The notes under the pieces were generated by a model, which was not told where the DNA came from, did no database searches, and saw nothing but the letters and a program-made list of their open reading frames with translations. Both the position numbers and the translations under genes were made by a program. 8,571 nucleotides of DNA from JBNKDD01 sp050288085 (GTDB lineage: Bacteria > Chloroflexota > Anaerolineae > Aggregatilineales > UBA3940): assembly GCA_050288085.1 (NCBI GenBank), contig JBNKDD010000245.1, positions 1 through 8,571 on the forward strand. Reading direction: 5' to 3'. Below are positions 1 to 6,009 of this stretch, piece by piece (the stretch's first letter is position 1; every line of letters starts with the position of its first letter).

Positions 1-62
1 GGAGGTGCCTGCTAAGCATCTCAGGGTTGTGATTCGAATAGCCTCACAAAACGTCCTCTGCA
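1..62 (+). other. tRNA-Ser(GCU)-like fragment, probably degenerate or partial
   Basis: Positions 4-8 (GGTGC) and 16-20 (GCATC) form a 5-bp stem with one G-U pair around a 7-base loop CTGCTAA. This is a classic anticodon arm with anticodon GCT at 11-13 (serine). A TTCGAAT T-loop-like motif follows at 33-39, flanked by complementary TGTGA (28-32) and TCACA (44-48), but these leave an 11-base loop rather than 7. The long variable arm expected of tRNA-Ser is missing, and no acceptor end or CCA is clear. The 5' half would lie outside the window. It could be a decayed tRNA gene, a tRNA-derived attachment-site remnant, or a coincidence. Confidence 0.3.
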
Positions 63-70
63 AAAAGGGT

Positions 71-89
71 GGGGTCGTTGTTTGACCCC
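71..89 (+). repeat. Hairpin GGGGTC / GACCCC
   Basis: A perfect 6-bp GC-rich stem (71-76 with 84-89) encloses a 7-base loop. No T-run follows, so it is not a canonical intrinsic terminator. It could end or protect a transcript coming from the left of the window. Confidence 0.4.
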
Positions 90-108
90 TCTGGCGGCGG
101 ATTCCTCC

Positions 109-140
109 CGCTCTGAGCTTCGGCTCACAACGCTCTGAGC
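109..140 (+). repeat. UUCG-tetraloop hairpin within a CGCTCTGAGC direct repeat
   Basis: TGAGC-TTCG-GCTCA (114-127) is a 5-bp stem capped by the very stable UUCG tetraloop. The 10-base word CGCTCTGAGC occurs at 109-118 and again at 131-140, and its GCTCTGAGC part is itself nearly palindromic. No T-run follows. Together with the 71-89 hairpin this is the structured part of the gene-free left end (1-230). Its role is unknown. Confidence 0.4.
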
Positions 141-179
141 CTCTCCCCCCAGCCTATCTCGAATTATCCGTCACTTCCA

Positions 180-213
180 TTTGCTGCACCTCCGTTTGCA
201 GCACCGCTATAGC
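180..213 (+). repeat. Paired TGCTGCA/TGCAGCA repeats and GCTATAGC palindrome upstream of the promoter
   Basis: TTTGCTGCACC (180-190) and TTTGCAGCACC (195-205) form a direct repeat with 10 of 11 bases identical at a 15-bp period. Their cores, TGCTGCA (182-188) and TGCAGCA (197-203), are also exact inverted repeats. An 8-bp palindrome GCTATAGC lies at 206-213. The set sits directly upstream of the -35 box at 231, where an activator or an upstream operator would bind. The TGCA-containing words resemble the TGCACAT half-site of the downstream palindrome, but any binding role is inference. Confidence 0.3.
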
Positions 214-230
214 TACAAAAAAGGCCAATA

Positions 231-260
231 TTGACACCAGTGTACGTTTTGTTTTATAAT
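231..260 (+). promoter_or_regulatory. Sigma-70-type promoter of the regulator/operon
   Basis: TTGACA (231-236) and TATAAT (255-260) both match the sigma-70 consensus exactly and are separated by an 18-bp spacer. Transcription would start near 266-268, giving a leader of about 48 bases before the ATG at 315. It is the only strong promoter seen in the window, so it probably drives the regulator and may drive the whole gene set. Confidence 0.8.
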
Positions 261-263
261 GAG

Positions 264-295
264 TGCACATTTAACCATATCTGCACATATGTGCA
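264..295 (+). promoter_or_regulatory. Probable SorC-family operator (perfect 14-bp palindrome plus half-site)
   Basis: TGCACATATGTGCA (282-295) is a perfect 14-bp palindrome in the early leader, roughly +15 to +29 from the predicted transcription start. An additional exact half-site TGCACAT lies at 264-270, 18 bp upstream in the same orientation and over the start point itself. A repressor bound here would block initiation or elongation, which suggests autoregulation by the SorC-type protein encoded immediately downstream. The palindrome is directly seen. Its assignment to this regulator is inferred from position. Confidence 0.65.
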
Positions 296-314
296 AGTTC
301 GGTCAGGGAACACT

Positions 315-1268
315 ATGGATACCGAATCAAAAACGCATTTGATGGTAAAGATAGCCAAGCAATATTTCGAGGAAGGGCTGACCCAACAAGAGATTGCCAC
401 ATCCCTGCGCATCTCGCGCTCAACGGTATCGCGAATGCTGTCCAGAGCGCGGGATAAGGGCATCGTTCAGATCAACATCGAGGTGCCTTCGGGGATCTAT
501 CCGGAGTTGGAAAAGTCTTTGGAGCAGCACTTCAATCTTGTTGAAGCAATTGTGATCGAAACGAAAAATTACGAATCCGCCTTTGGTGTTGCTTCGGAAC
601 TCGGACAGGCAGCAGCGGCCTATTTAGAAAGAACTATTCAGAAGAATGACACTATCGGTTTCGCATGGGGAACCACGATGAAAGCGATGGTGGATGCGGT
701 ACAACCCCAGCGAATCCCTGGCGTCAAGATCTTTCAAATGAATGGTGACCTTACCCCGCAAATGATTGATATTCATGGCACTTCTTTGACCCGTAATCTG
801 GCTACTCGCCTGGGCGGGGATGCTTATATGCTCCAGGCTCCGGGTGTGGTTGATGATCCAAGAACGCAGCAGCTATTCATGGCGGATGCTCAAGTCCGCC
901 AGGTGTTTGATTTTGCTGATGAAGCCAGCACGGCCTTTTTGGGAATTGGCACCATTGCCGATGACGCGTTATGGGGGCGAGCTGGTCTTTTACCTGAAGA
1001 GGTGACTTCAGAACTGGAATCCCTAGGCGCGGTCGGCGACATTATGTCCCGATATTATGATGAAAACGGAACGTTTGTAAACTCCAGCCTGTGCCGACGT
1101 GTCGTCGGAATCCCTATTGATCAATTTTTGCACATAAATTGCCGGGTTGGTGTAGCAGGCGGCAGTAATAAATGTACGGCGATTTTGGGTGCTTTGCGTG
1201 GCGGATACATCAACGTGTTGATTACTGATCACATCACTGCACAAAAAATCGTAAGCAGTGTTAATTAA
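315..1268 (+). CDS. SorC/DeoR (LsrR-type) sugar-binding transcriptional regulator
   Basis: A 317-residue cytoplasmic transcription factor of the SorC family. The N-terminal helix-turn-helix lies at about residues 20-50 (GLTQQEIATSLRISRSTVSR), followed by a short linker and a C-terminal effector domain with an NagB/ribose-5-phosphate-isomerase-like fold. Typical family segments are visible: GFAWGTTM (115-122), GIGTI (210-214), AGGSNK (281-286) and a final AILGALRGG/VLITD strand region. The ATG at 315 is chosen because AGGGA (305-309) precedes it by 5 bases. In addition, the longer open frame from TTG 231 would begin inside the -35 box. Length matches the family (about 310-320). Members usually bind phosphorylated sugars and release DNA or change their contacts, so the product of the kinase encoded at 6006 is the likely inducer. 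The preceding palindrome suggests autoregulation. Family assignment is firm; the effector is unknown. Confidence 0.92.
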   Translation: MDTESKTHLMVKIAKQYFEEGLTQQEIATSLRISRSTVSRMLSRARDKGIVQINIEVPSGIYPELEKSLEQHFNLVEAIVIETKNYESAFGVASELGQAAAAYLERTIQKNDTIGFAWGTTMKAMVDAVQPQRIPGVKIFQMNGDLTPQMIDIHGTSLTRNLATRLGGDAYMLQAPGVVDDPRTQQLFMADAQVRQVFDFADEASTAFLGIGTIADDALWGRAGLLPEEVTSELESLGAVGDIMSRYYDENGTFVNSSLCRRVVGIPIDQFLHINCRVGVAGGSNKCTAILGALRGGYINVLITDHITAQKIVSSVN

Positions 1269-1365
1269 AGCCAAGAATTTTGGAACTATAGAAGGAGGCC
1301 TGAATCCAGAGAAATACTCGACTAAGTTCTTCCAATTCAGTTCATAACAACGTAAGGAGTGAGAA

Positions 1366-2406
1366 ATGAATTTACGTAAAAACCTGTTGTACATTGCCCT
1401 CTTGCTGGTTCTGGTAACGATGTTTGTTGGGTGCAGCACGCCTGCCGAGCAGCCCGCGGCTGAAGCAGAGGGTGCCGCTGAAGCGGAGAGCGCCGCCGAA
1501 TCAGAACCTTATGAGATCGCCGTTATTGTCAAAATCACCGGCATTCCCTGGTTCAATCGCATGGAAGAAGGCGTAGTCCAGGCTGCTGAAGATTTCAACG
1601 TGAACGCTTACCAGGTTGGCCCTGCCGATGCAGACCCGGCCCAGCAAGCCAAGATCGTTGAAGACATGATCAGTGCTGGTGTTGATGCCATTGCCGTGGT
1701 TCCAAACGATGCGACCGCCCTTGAGCCGGTCTTCCAGAAAGCACAGGAAGCTGGCATCATCGTCCTGACCCATGAATCACCTGACCAGGTCGGCAACGAC
1801 TATGACCTGGAACTGATTGATAATGTGGAATTTGGGCGACATCACTGGGATATGCTGGTTGAAAATATGGGTGACTCCGGTCAATATGCGATCTTCGTCG
1901 GCGGCTTGACTGTACCCCTCCACAACCTGTGGGCTGATGAAGGGCTTAAGTACGCTGCTGAGAAGTACCCGAACCTCGAACTCGTCACCGAGCGCATCCC
2001 GTGTGGCGAGGACCAGGAACTCTCCCGGCAGAAGACCCTTGAACTGCTCCAATCCTACCCCGACCTGAAGGGTATTATTGGATTTGGTAGTCTTGGCCCT
2101 CCAGGGGCGGCCCAGGCTCTGATCGAGAAGGGTCTGACCGATCAGGTTGCGGTTGTCGGTACGGTTCTTCCCGGCCATGCAGCACCTTATCTGGCAGATG
2201 GTTCCATCGATCATGGTATCCTCTGGGATCCCAAGGACGCTGGCTATTCGCTGGTCTGGACTGCTATCCAACTTCTGGATGGACAGGATATTTCTGATGG
2301 AATGGATGTCCCCGGAGTTGGTGTAATCACTCTGGACGGCAACGTGATCAAAGTTGACGCGATGCTGGATATCACGGCTGAAAACGCCGAGGACCTCGGC
2401 TTCTAA
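1366..2406 (+). CDS. Sugar ABC transporter substrate-binding lipoprotein (periplasmic-binding-protein 1/4 family, RhaS/LsrB-like)
   Basis: A 346-residue exported sugar receptor. Residues 1-22 form a lipoprotein signal peptide (Lys/Arg, then a hydrophobic core) ending in the lipobox-like FVGC with Cys23 as the acylated residue. An Ala/Glu-rich flexible linker (about 30-48) leads into a two-lobed binding domain starting at YEIAVIVK. It is anchored outside the membrane and delivers ligand to the permeases encoded at 4015 and 5026. Compared from memory with E. coli LsrB, Lys35 is kept (Lys56), Asp116 becomes Glu137, Asp166/Gln167 become Leu185/His186, and Pro220/Ala222 become Phe240/Ser242. Autoinducer-2 is therefore unlikely, and a rhamnose-, pentose- or ketose-type sugar is more plausible. 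AAGGAG (1354-1359) precedes the ATG by 6 bases. Tandem stops TAA-TAG end the gene, and a strong stem-loop follows. Confidence 0.9.
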   Translation: MNLRKNLLYIALLLVLVTMFVGCSTPAEQPAAEAEGAAEAESAAESEPYEIAVIVKITGIPWFNRMEEGVVQAAEDFNVNAYQVGPADADPAQQAKIVEDMISAGVDAIAVVPNDATALEPVFQKAQEAGIIVLTHESPDQVGNDYDLELIDNVEFGRHHWDMLVENMGDSGQYAIFVGGLTVPLHNLWADEGLKYAAEKYPNLELVTERIPCGEDQELSRQKTLELLQSYPDLKGIIGFGSLGPPGAAQALIEKGLTDQVAVVGTVLPGHAAPYLADGSIDHGILWDPKDAGYSLVWTAIQLLDGQDISDGMDVPGVGVITLDGNVIKVDAMLDITAENAEDLGF

Positions 2407-2426
2407 TAGTTCTTCCTTTTTAGACG

Positions 2427-2462
2427 TGTGGGGGAACTCACACTCAGATGAGTTCCCCCACA
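2427..2462 (+). promoter_or_regulatory. Intercistronic stem-loop between binding protein and ATPase genes
   Basis: TGTGGGGGAACTCA (2427-2440) pairs perfectly with TGAGTTCCCCCACA (2449-2462) around an 8-base loop. This 14-bp stem starts 20 bases after the binding-protein stop codon. No T-run follows (the next bases are GTTCAAGCC), so it is not a standard intrinsic terminator. The best reading is a 3'-end stabiliser or partial terminator that keeps binding-protein mRNA more abundant than the downstream ATPase/permease message, as hairpins do in other binding-protein operons. It could alternatively be an inefficient terminator. Confidence 0.7.
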
Positions 2463-2507
2463 GTTCAAGCCTGATTCTATTCATTCAATACCTTTGATTG
2501 GTTTTCT

Positions 2508-4004
2508 ATGTCGGAACTATTCCTCTCTCTAAAAAATATCAACAAACGTTATGTTGGCGTGCAAGCCCTGGATTCGGTTGACTTTGAGGTCAAGAAGGGG
2601 GAAATCCACTGCCTGGTTGGGGAAAACGGTTCGGGAAAATCGACCCTGATCAAAGTGATCTCAGGCGTGGTCCAGCCTGATGATGGTGCCCTGATCGAAG
2701 TCAATGGCGAGGAATTCCGGGATTACCAGGCAATCGATGCGATTCATAAAGGGATTGAGGTGATCTATCAAGACCTCTCGCTGTTCCCTAACCTGACCGT
2801 TGCCGAGAATATTGCCCTGAGCGAAACCATCGCGACCGGGAGTAAATTCGTAAACTGGGGCAATGTCAGGCAGATCGCCCAGGACGCGACCCAGAAGATC
2901 GGCGCGGATTTACCCCTGGATGAACTCGTCGCTGATATCTCCCTGGCCGATCAGCAGATGGTGGCGATTTGCCGGGCGCTGACTCACGATCTGAAGCTGC
3001 TCATCATGGATGAGCCGACAACCGCCCTGACCCGCAAAGAGGTTGATTCCTTATTCAAGGTGGTCAAGGACCTGCAATCCAAAGAGATTGCCATTATGTT
3101 TGTCAGCCATAAATTAGATGAAGTCATGGAAATCGCGGAAAGTGTTAGCATCCTGCGCGATGGTAAAAAGGTTGGTACTTTCCCCAGTCAGGAAATGGAT
3201 GACGAAAAACTCATCTTCCTGATGACTGGCAAGAAGCTTGATTATGGAAAGTACGCCGGGGAAGTTCAAGACGACCAACCACTGTTACAGGTTGAGGGCC
3301 TGACCAAAGCCGGGAATTTCAAAGATATTCACCTCGAACTTCATCCGGGTGAAATTCTGGGCATTACGGGTTTATTAGGCTCAGGGCGAACCGAATTGGC
3401 CTGTTCCTTATTTGGGCTAAACCCGGCGGATTCAGGTGAGGTTATTCTTGATGGCGAATCGGTCACCATTAAAAGTGTGAGAAATGCCATCGATCTGGGG
3501 ATTGGCTATGTACCTGAAAATCGCCTGGTGCAGGGATTGGTGATGCAGCAGGCAGTCGGCCAGAATATTATCATCACCATCCTCAACGATCTGCTCAATT
3601 CACTGGGGCTGCTCCACCCGAACAAAATGCAAACCAGCATTGACCATTGGGTAAAGAGCCTTTCGATTAAGGTCCCCTCGGTTGACTCTCCTGTACAGAC
3701 ACTTTCTGGGGGCAATCAACAGCGAGTTGTCCTGGCAAAGTGGATTGCCACCGAGCCTAAACTTCTGATTCTGGATGGCCCGACGGTGGGGGTTGATGTC
3801 GCGGCCAAAGGCGCGATCCATGAAATTGTCAGGGATCTGGCTGCTAAGGGGATGGGGATCATCGTGATATCGGACGAACTGGCCGAAGTTTTCCATAATT
3901 GCAAACGGGTGATCGTAATGCATAAGGGAAAGATTGCGGCAGAGTTTGACACCGCCCAGACCACACAAGACGAAATTCGCGATTTCATCGCTCAATCCAA
4001 TTAG
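2508..4004 (+). CDS. Sugar ABC transporter ATP-binding protein, two fused nucleotide-binding domains (RbsA-type)
   Basis: A 498-residue tandem ATPase on the cytoplasmic face of a CUT2 (ribose/simple-sugar) importer. Domain 1 has Walker A GENGSGKST (38-46), Q-loop Gln88, a degenerate signature ISLADQQ (144-150), Walker B LLIMDEP with Glu169, and H-loop His201. Domain 2 has an altered Walker A GLLGSGRTE (288-296, Arg replacing Lys), an intact signature LSGGNQQ (399-405), Walker B LLILDGPT where the catalytic Glu is Gly424, and Asp456 at the H-loop place. One composite site is therefore competent (domain 1 Walker motifs with the domain 2 signature) and the other is strongly degenerate. Length is normal for RbsA (about 500). 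The ATG at 2508 gives the expected N-terminus, but no Shine-Dalgarno is visible before it. The permease gene begins 10 bases after its stop. Confidence 0.95.
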   Translation: MSELFLSLKNINKRYVGVQALDSVDFEVKKGEIHCLVGENGSGKSTLIKVISGVVQPDDGALIEVNGEEFRDYQAIDAIHKGIEVIYQDLSLFPNLTVAENIALSETIATGSKFVNWGNVRQIAQDATQKIGADLPLDELVADISLADQQMVAICRALTHDLKLLIMDEPTTALTRKEVDSLFKVVKDLQSKEIAIMFVSHKLDEVMEIAESVSILRDGKKVGTFPSQEMDDEKLIFLMTGKKLDYGKYAGEVQDDQPLLQVEGLTKAGNFKDIHLELHPGEILGITGLLGSGRTELACSLFGLNPADSGEVILDGESVTIKSVRNAIDLGIGYVPENRLVQGLVMQQAVGQNIIITILNDLLNSLGLLHPNKMQTSIDHWVKSLSIKVPSVDSPVQTLSGGNQQRVVLAKWIATEPKLLILDGPTVGVDVAAKGAIHEIVRDLAAKGMGIIVISDELAEVFHNCKRVIVMHKGKIAAEFDTAQTTQDEIRDFIAQSN

Positions 4005-4014
4005 AGATAGCACT

Positions 4015-5010
4015 ATGAAAAAATTGTTTTCCAGGTACGAAACCTTTGTTTTCCTGGCAATTGTAATTCTTGGGGCCATCATCACCTCAGTGAATCCAAA
4101 CTTCCTGACGCTAGAGAACCTGCTAGATTTAGTTAAGAGTTATTCATTTGTGGGAATTCTGTCCATCGGGGTGTTGTTTGTGTTGATCTCTGGGGGGATC
4201 GACATTTCCTTCACTGCCACCGCCACCGTTGCCATGTACGTCATGGCGGTGATCGTCAACAAATACGGTGGGAATATGTTCACCGCCTTCCTGATCGTCA
4301 GTGTGGTGGGTATTGTCCTCGGTATGTTCAATGCTGTTCTTGTCCATTATTTCAAGATCCATAGCATTATCGCCACCATCGCCACCCTCAATATTTACTA
4401 CGGCCTGCTGACCGTTTTCTGTGGGGGGAAGTGGATTTACTCCTTGCCAGATTGGTTCCGTGAGTTCTCACGGGTCCGGGTCTTCACGCTGACTAATTCA
4501 ACTGGCGGGGAATATGGGCTGTCCATCATTACCGCCATCTGGATTGTATTGTTGATACTGGCCTGGATCATTCTGCGCTACACCACCATCGGGCGGGGAA
4601 TCTACGCATTAGGCGGCAACCCAACCTCAGCCGAACGGGTTGGTTTTAGCGTCGTGCGTTTGCAATTCTTCGTCTACGGTTTTATGGGCTGGTTGGCCGG
4701 TGTTGCCGGTCTGGTGCTCACCTTGCTGGTGCAGTCCGTCGCACCGAATTCGATTGTCGGCAAAGAGCTTGACGTGCTGGCTGCCGTGGTGCTTGGCGGT
4801 GCGAGTTTGATGGGCGGGGTAGGGACACTCGGTGGAACGCTGCTTGGCGTTATCCTGATTGCGACCATGAACAACGGTATGACGTTGATGCGCATTCCGG
4901 CGGTCTGGTACAACGTTTTTATCGGATTAATTATCATCATCAGTGTCAGTGTCAGCGCTATTCAGCACAAAAAGAAGAAGACAAAGATGATTACCATCGA
5001 GGTCGAGTGA
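4015..5010 (+). CDS. Sugar ABC transporter permease (RbsC/BPD_transp_2 family), first subunit
   Basis: A 331-residue integral membrane protein with about eight to ten hydrophobic segments, the usual size for RbsC-type subunits. Family landmarks include the GGIDISFTAT segment (normally GGIDLSVG) after the second hydrophobic stretch, IIATIATLNIYYGL in mid-protein, YALGGNPTSAERVGFSV (the cytoplasmic ATPase-coupling loop), and the Gly-rich ELDVLAAVVLGGASLMGGVGT near the C-terminus. The C-terminal tail is Lys-rich (KKKKTK) and cytoplasmic. The ATG at 4015 is preferred over upstream in-frame TTG codons inside the ATPase gene because it gives a family-like N-terminus (MKKLFSRYE) only 10 bases after the ATPase stop. 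Its ribosome-binding site is weak (GAGAT), so translational coupling is likely. It pairs with the second permease as a probable heterodimer. Confidence 0.93.
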   Translation: MKKLFSRYETFVFLAIVILGAIITSVNPNFLTLENLLDLVKSYSFVGILSIGVLFVLISGGIDISFTATATVAMYVMAVIVNKYGGNMFTAFLIVSVVGIVLGMFNAVLVHYFKIHSIIATIATLNIYYGLLTVFCGGKWIYSLPDWFREFSRVRVFTLTNSTGGEYGLSIITAIWIVLLILAWIILRYTTIGRGIYALGGNPTSAERVGFSVVRLQFFVYGFMGWLAGVAGLVLTLLVQSVAPNSIVGKELDVLAAVVLGGASLMGGVGTLGGTLLGVILIATMNNGMTLMRIPAVWYNVFIGLIIIISVSVSAIQHKKKKTKMITIEVE

Positions 5011-5013
5011 ACC

Positions 5014-5029
5014 GGAGATCATGCGTTGA
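5014..5029 (+). promoter_or_regulatory. Ribosome-binding site with nested ATG mini-frame and TTG start
   Basis: GGAG (5014-5017) is followed by ATG at 5021, but that frame reads ATG-CGT-TGA and stops at once. The long permease frame opens at TTG 5026, 8 bases after GGAG, and the mini-frame's TGA (5027-5029) overlaps that TTG. The geometry decides for the TTG start and may provide reinitiation coupling. Confidence 0.6.
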
Positions 5030-6009
5030 AAAACAAACTATCTGAGAATCTAATCTTGTTATTAGCCTTAGTTGCCATCATCTTGTTGATGGGCGGGTTC
5101 AATGGTGCCCAGTTTTTCCGGCCCCGAAATATCCAATCAATGGCCTTTCAACTCCCGGAGTTGGGACTCCTTTCACTGGCAATGATGATCACCATGTTGA
5201 CGGCGGGTATCAATCTTTCAATTGTCGCTTCTGCCAACCTGACCAGCATTGTTATCGCGTTGACCCTTTCTCACCTGATGGGGCCAGAAATGAGTCAAGG
5301 TGGTTCTTTTCACCTTGTTCTCCTGGCTTTGGGCGCGGGGTTATTGGTTTCCATCCTGATCGGTTTGCTGAATGGCTTTCTTATTGCGAACCTGGAGGTC
5401 TCACCCATCCTGGCAACCCTGGGAACCATGATCCTCTTGAATGGCGTTTCGATTGTTTTGACGAAAGGGTATGTGATTTCCGGCTTCCCGCCGTTCATCC
5501 TTTTCCTGGGTAATGGTCAGGTCTTGGGGATTCCCATGCCGATGATCATTTTCATTCTGTGCGCCGCTGTCATGGGCCTGATCCTGTCGAGAACCCGGTT
5601 AGGGGTGAGCGTCTATATGCTCGGATCAAACGAGACCGCCTGCCACTATTCAGGGATTGACAATCGAAAGGTCTTGATGAGGACCTACCTGATTTCAGGA
5701 ATTTACGCAGGTATGGCCGCTATTGTCATGATGTCCCGTTTCAACTCGGCCAAAGCAGATTATGGCGAATCCTATCTCCTGATGACAGTTCTGGCTTCGG
5801 TGTTAGGCGGGGTCAGCGCATCCGGGGGCTTTGGTAAAGTATCTGGTTTGGTGATTGCATTGGTTATCCTGCAAGTTGTCTCTAATGGATTGAACTTGCT
5901 CAGGGTCAACAACTTCCTGACGATTGCTATCTGGGGAATCATCCTCATTGTGGTGATGATAGCAAACTACCTCAGTAAACAGTATCAACAGAAGAGGCGA
6001 ACAGCATGA
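5026..6009 (+). CDS. Sugar ABC transporter permease (RbsC/BPD_transp_2 family), second subunit
   Basis: A 327-residue integral membrane protein, paralogous to the preceding permease. Shared landmarks include TAGINLSIVASANL (the equivalent of GGIDLSVG), SPILATLGTMILLNGV, MLGSNETACHYSGI (the coupling loop before the ATPase) and a Gly-rich LASVLGGVSASGGFGKVSG segment. A Lys/Arg-rich cytoplasmic tail ends the protein. It starts at TTG 5026, supported by GGAG 8 bases upstream. The nearer ATG at 5021 is out of frame and terminates after two codons. The next in-frame ATG, at about residue 22, would cut into the first membrane segment. Its stop overlaps the kinase start by four bases (ATGA). Two distinct permease genes imply a heterodimeric channel, as in lsrC/lsrD-type systems rather than rbsC. 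Confidence 0.93.
   Translation: MKNKLSENLILLLALVAIILLMGGFNGAQFFRPRNIQSMAFQLPELGLLSLAMMITMLTAGINLSIVASANLTSIVIALTLSHLMGPEMSQGGSFHLVLLALGAGLLVSILIGLLNGFLIANLEVSPILATLGTMILLNGVSIVLTKGYVISGFPPFILFLGNGQVLGIPMPMIIFILCAAVMGLILSRTRLGVSVYMLGSNETACHYSGIDNRKVLMRTYLISGIYAGMAAIVMMSRFNSAKADYGESYLLMTVLASVLGGVSASGGFGKVSGLVIALVILQVVSNGLNLLRVNNFLTIAIWGIILIVVMIANYLSKQYQQKRRTA

Noticed and set aside
231..314. N-terminal extension of the regulator from TTG 231
   Set aside because: It would start inside the -35 box and be translated across the -10 and operator. The extra 28 residues are not family-like, and ATG 315 has a proper ribosome-binding site.
1129..1135. Additional TGCACAT half-site inside the regulator gene
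   Set aside because: It is a lone half-site in coding sequence (encoding part of Phe-Leu-His-Ile) with no partner arm. A 7-base match is likely by chance.
1235..1260. CACTGC...GCAGTG stem at the end of the regulator gene as a terminator
   Set aside because: It has only 6 bp with a 14-base loop, lies within coding sequence and lacks a T-run; read-through to the binding-protein gene is expected.
1275..1340. Imperfect GAATT...AATTC inverted repeat around the regulator/binding-protein gap
   Set aside because: The stem is interrupted by bulges and encloses a long loop, too weak to call an operator or hairpin.
1777..2484. 235-codon open frame on the minus strand opposite the binding-protein gene
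   Set aside because: It lies antisense to a clear gene, crosses the intercistronic hairpin and shows no recognisable domain. It is best explained as a codon-bias shadow.
3934..4014. N-terminal extension of the first permease from TTG 3934
   Set aside because: It lies inside the ATPase gene in another frame, is Pro/Ser/Thr-rich and lacks family resemblance. ATG 4015 gives the normal permease start.
3600..4085. 161-codon minus-strand open frame across the ATPase/permease junction
   Set aside because: It is antisense to two well-supported genes with no motif of its own.
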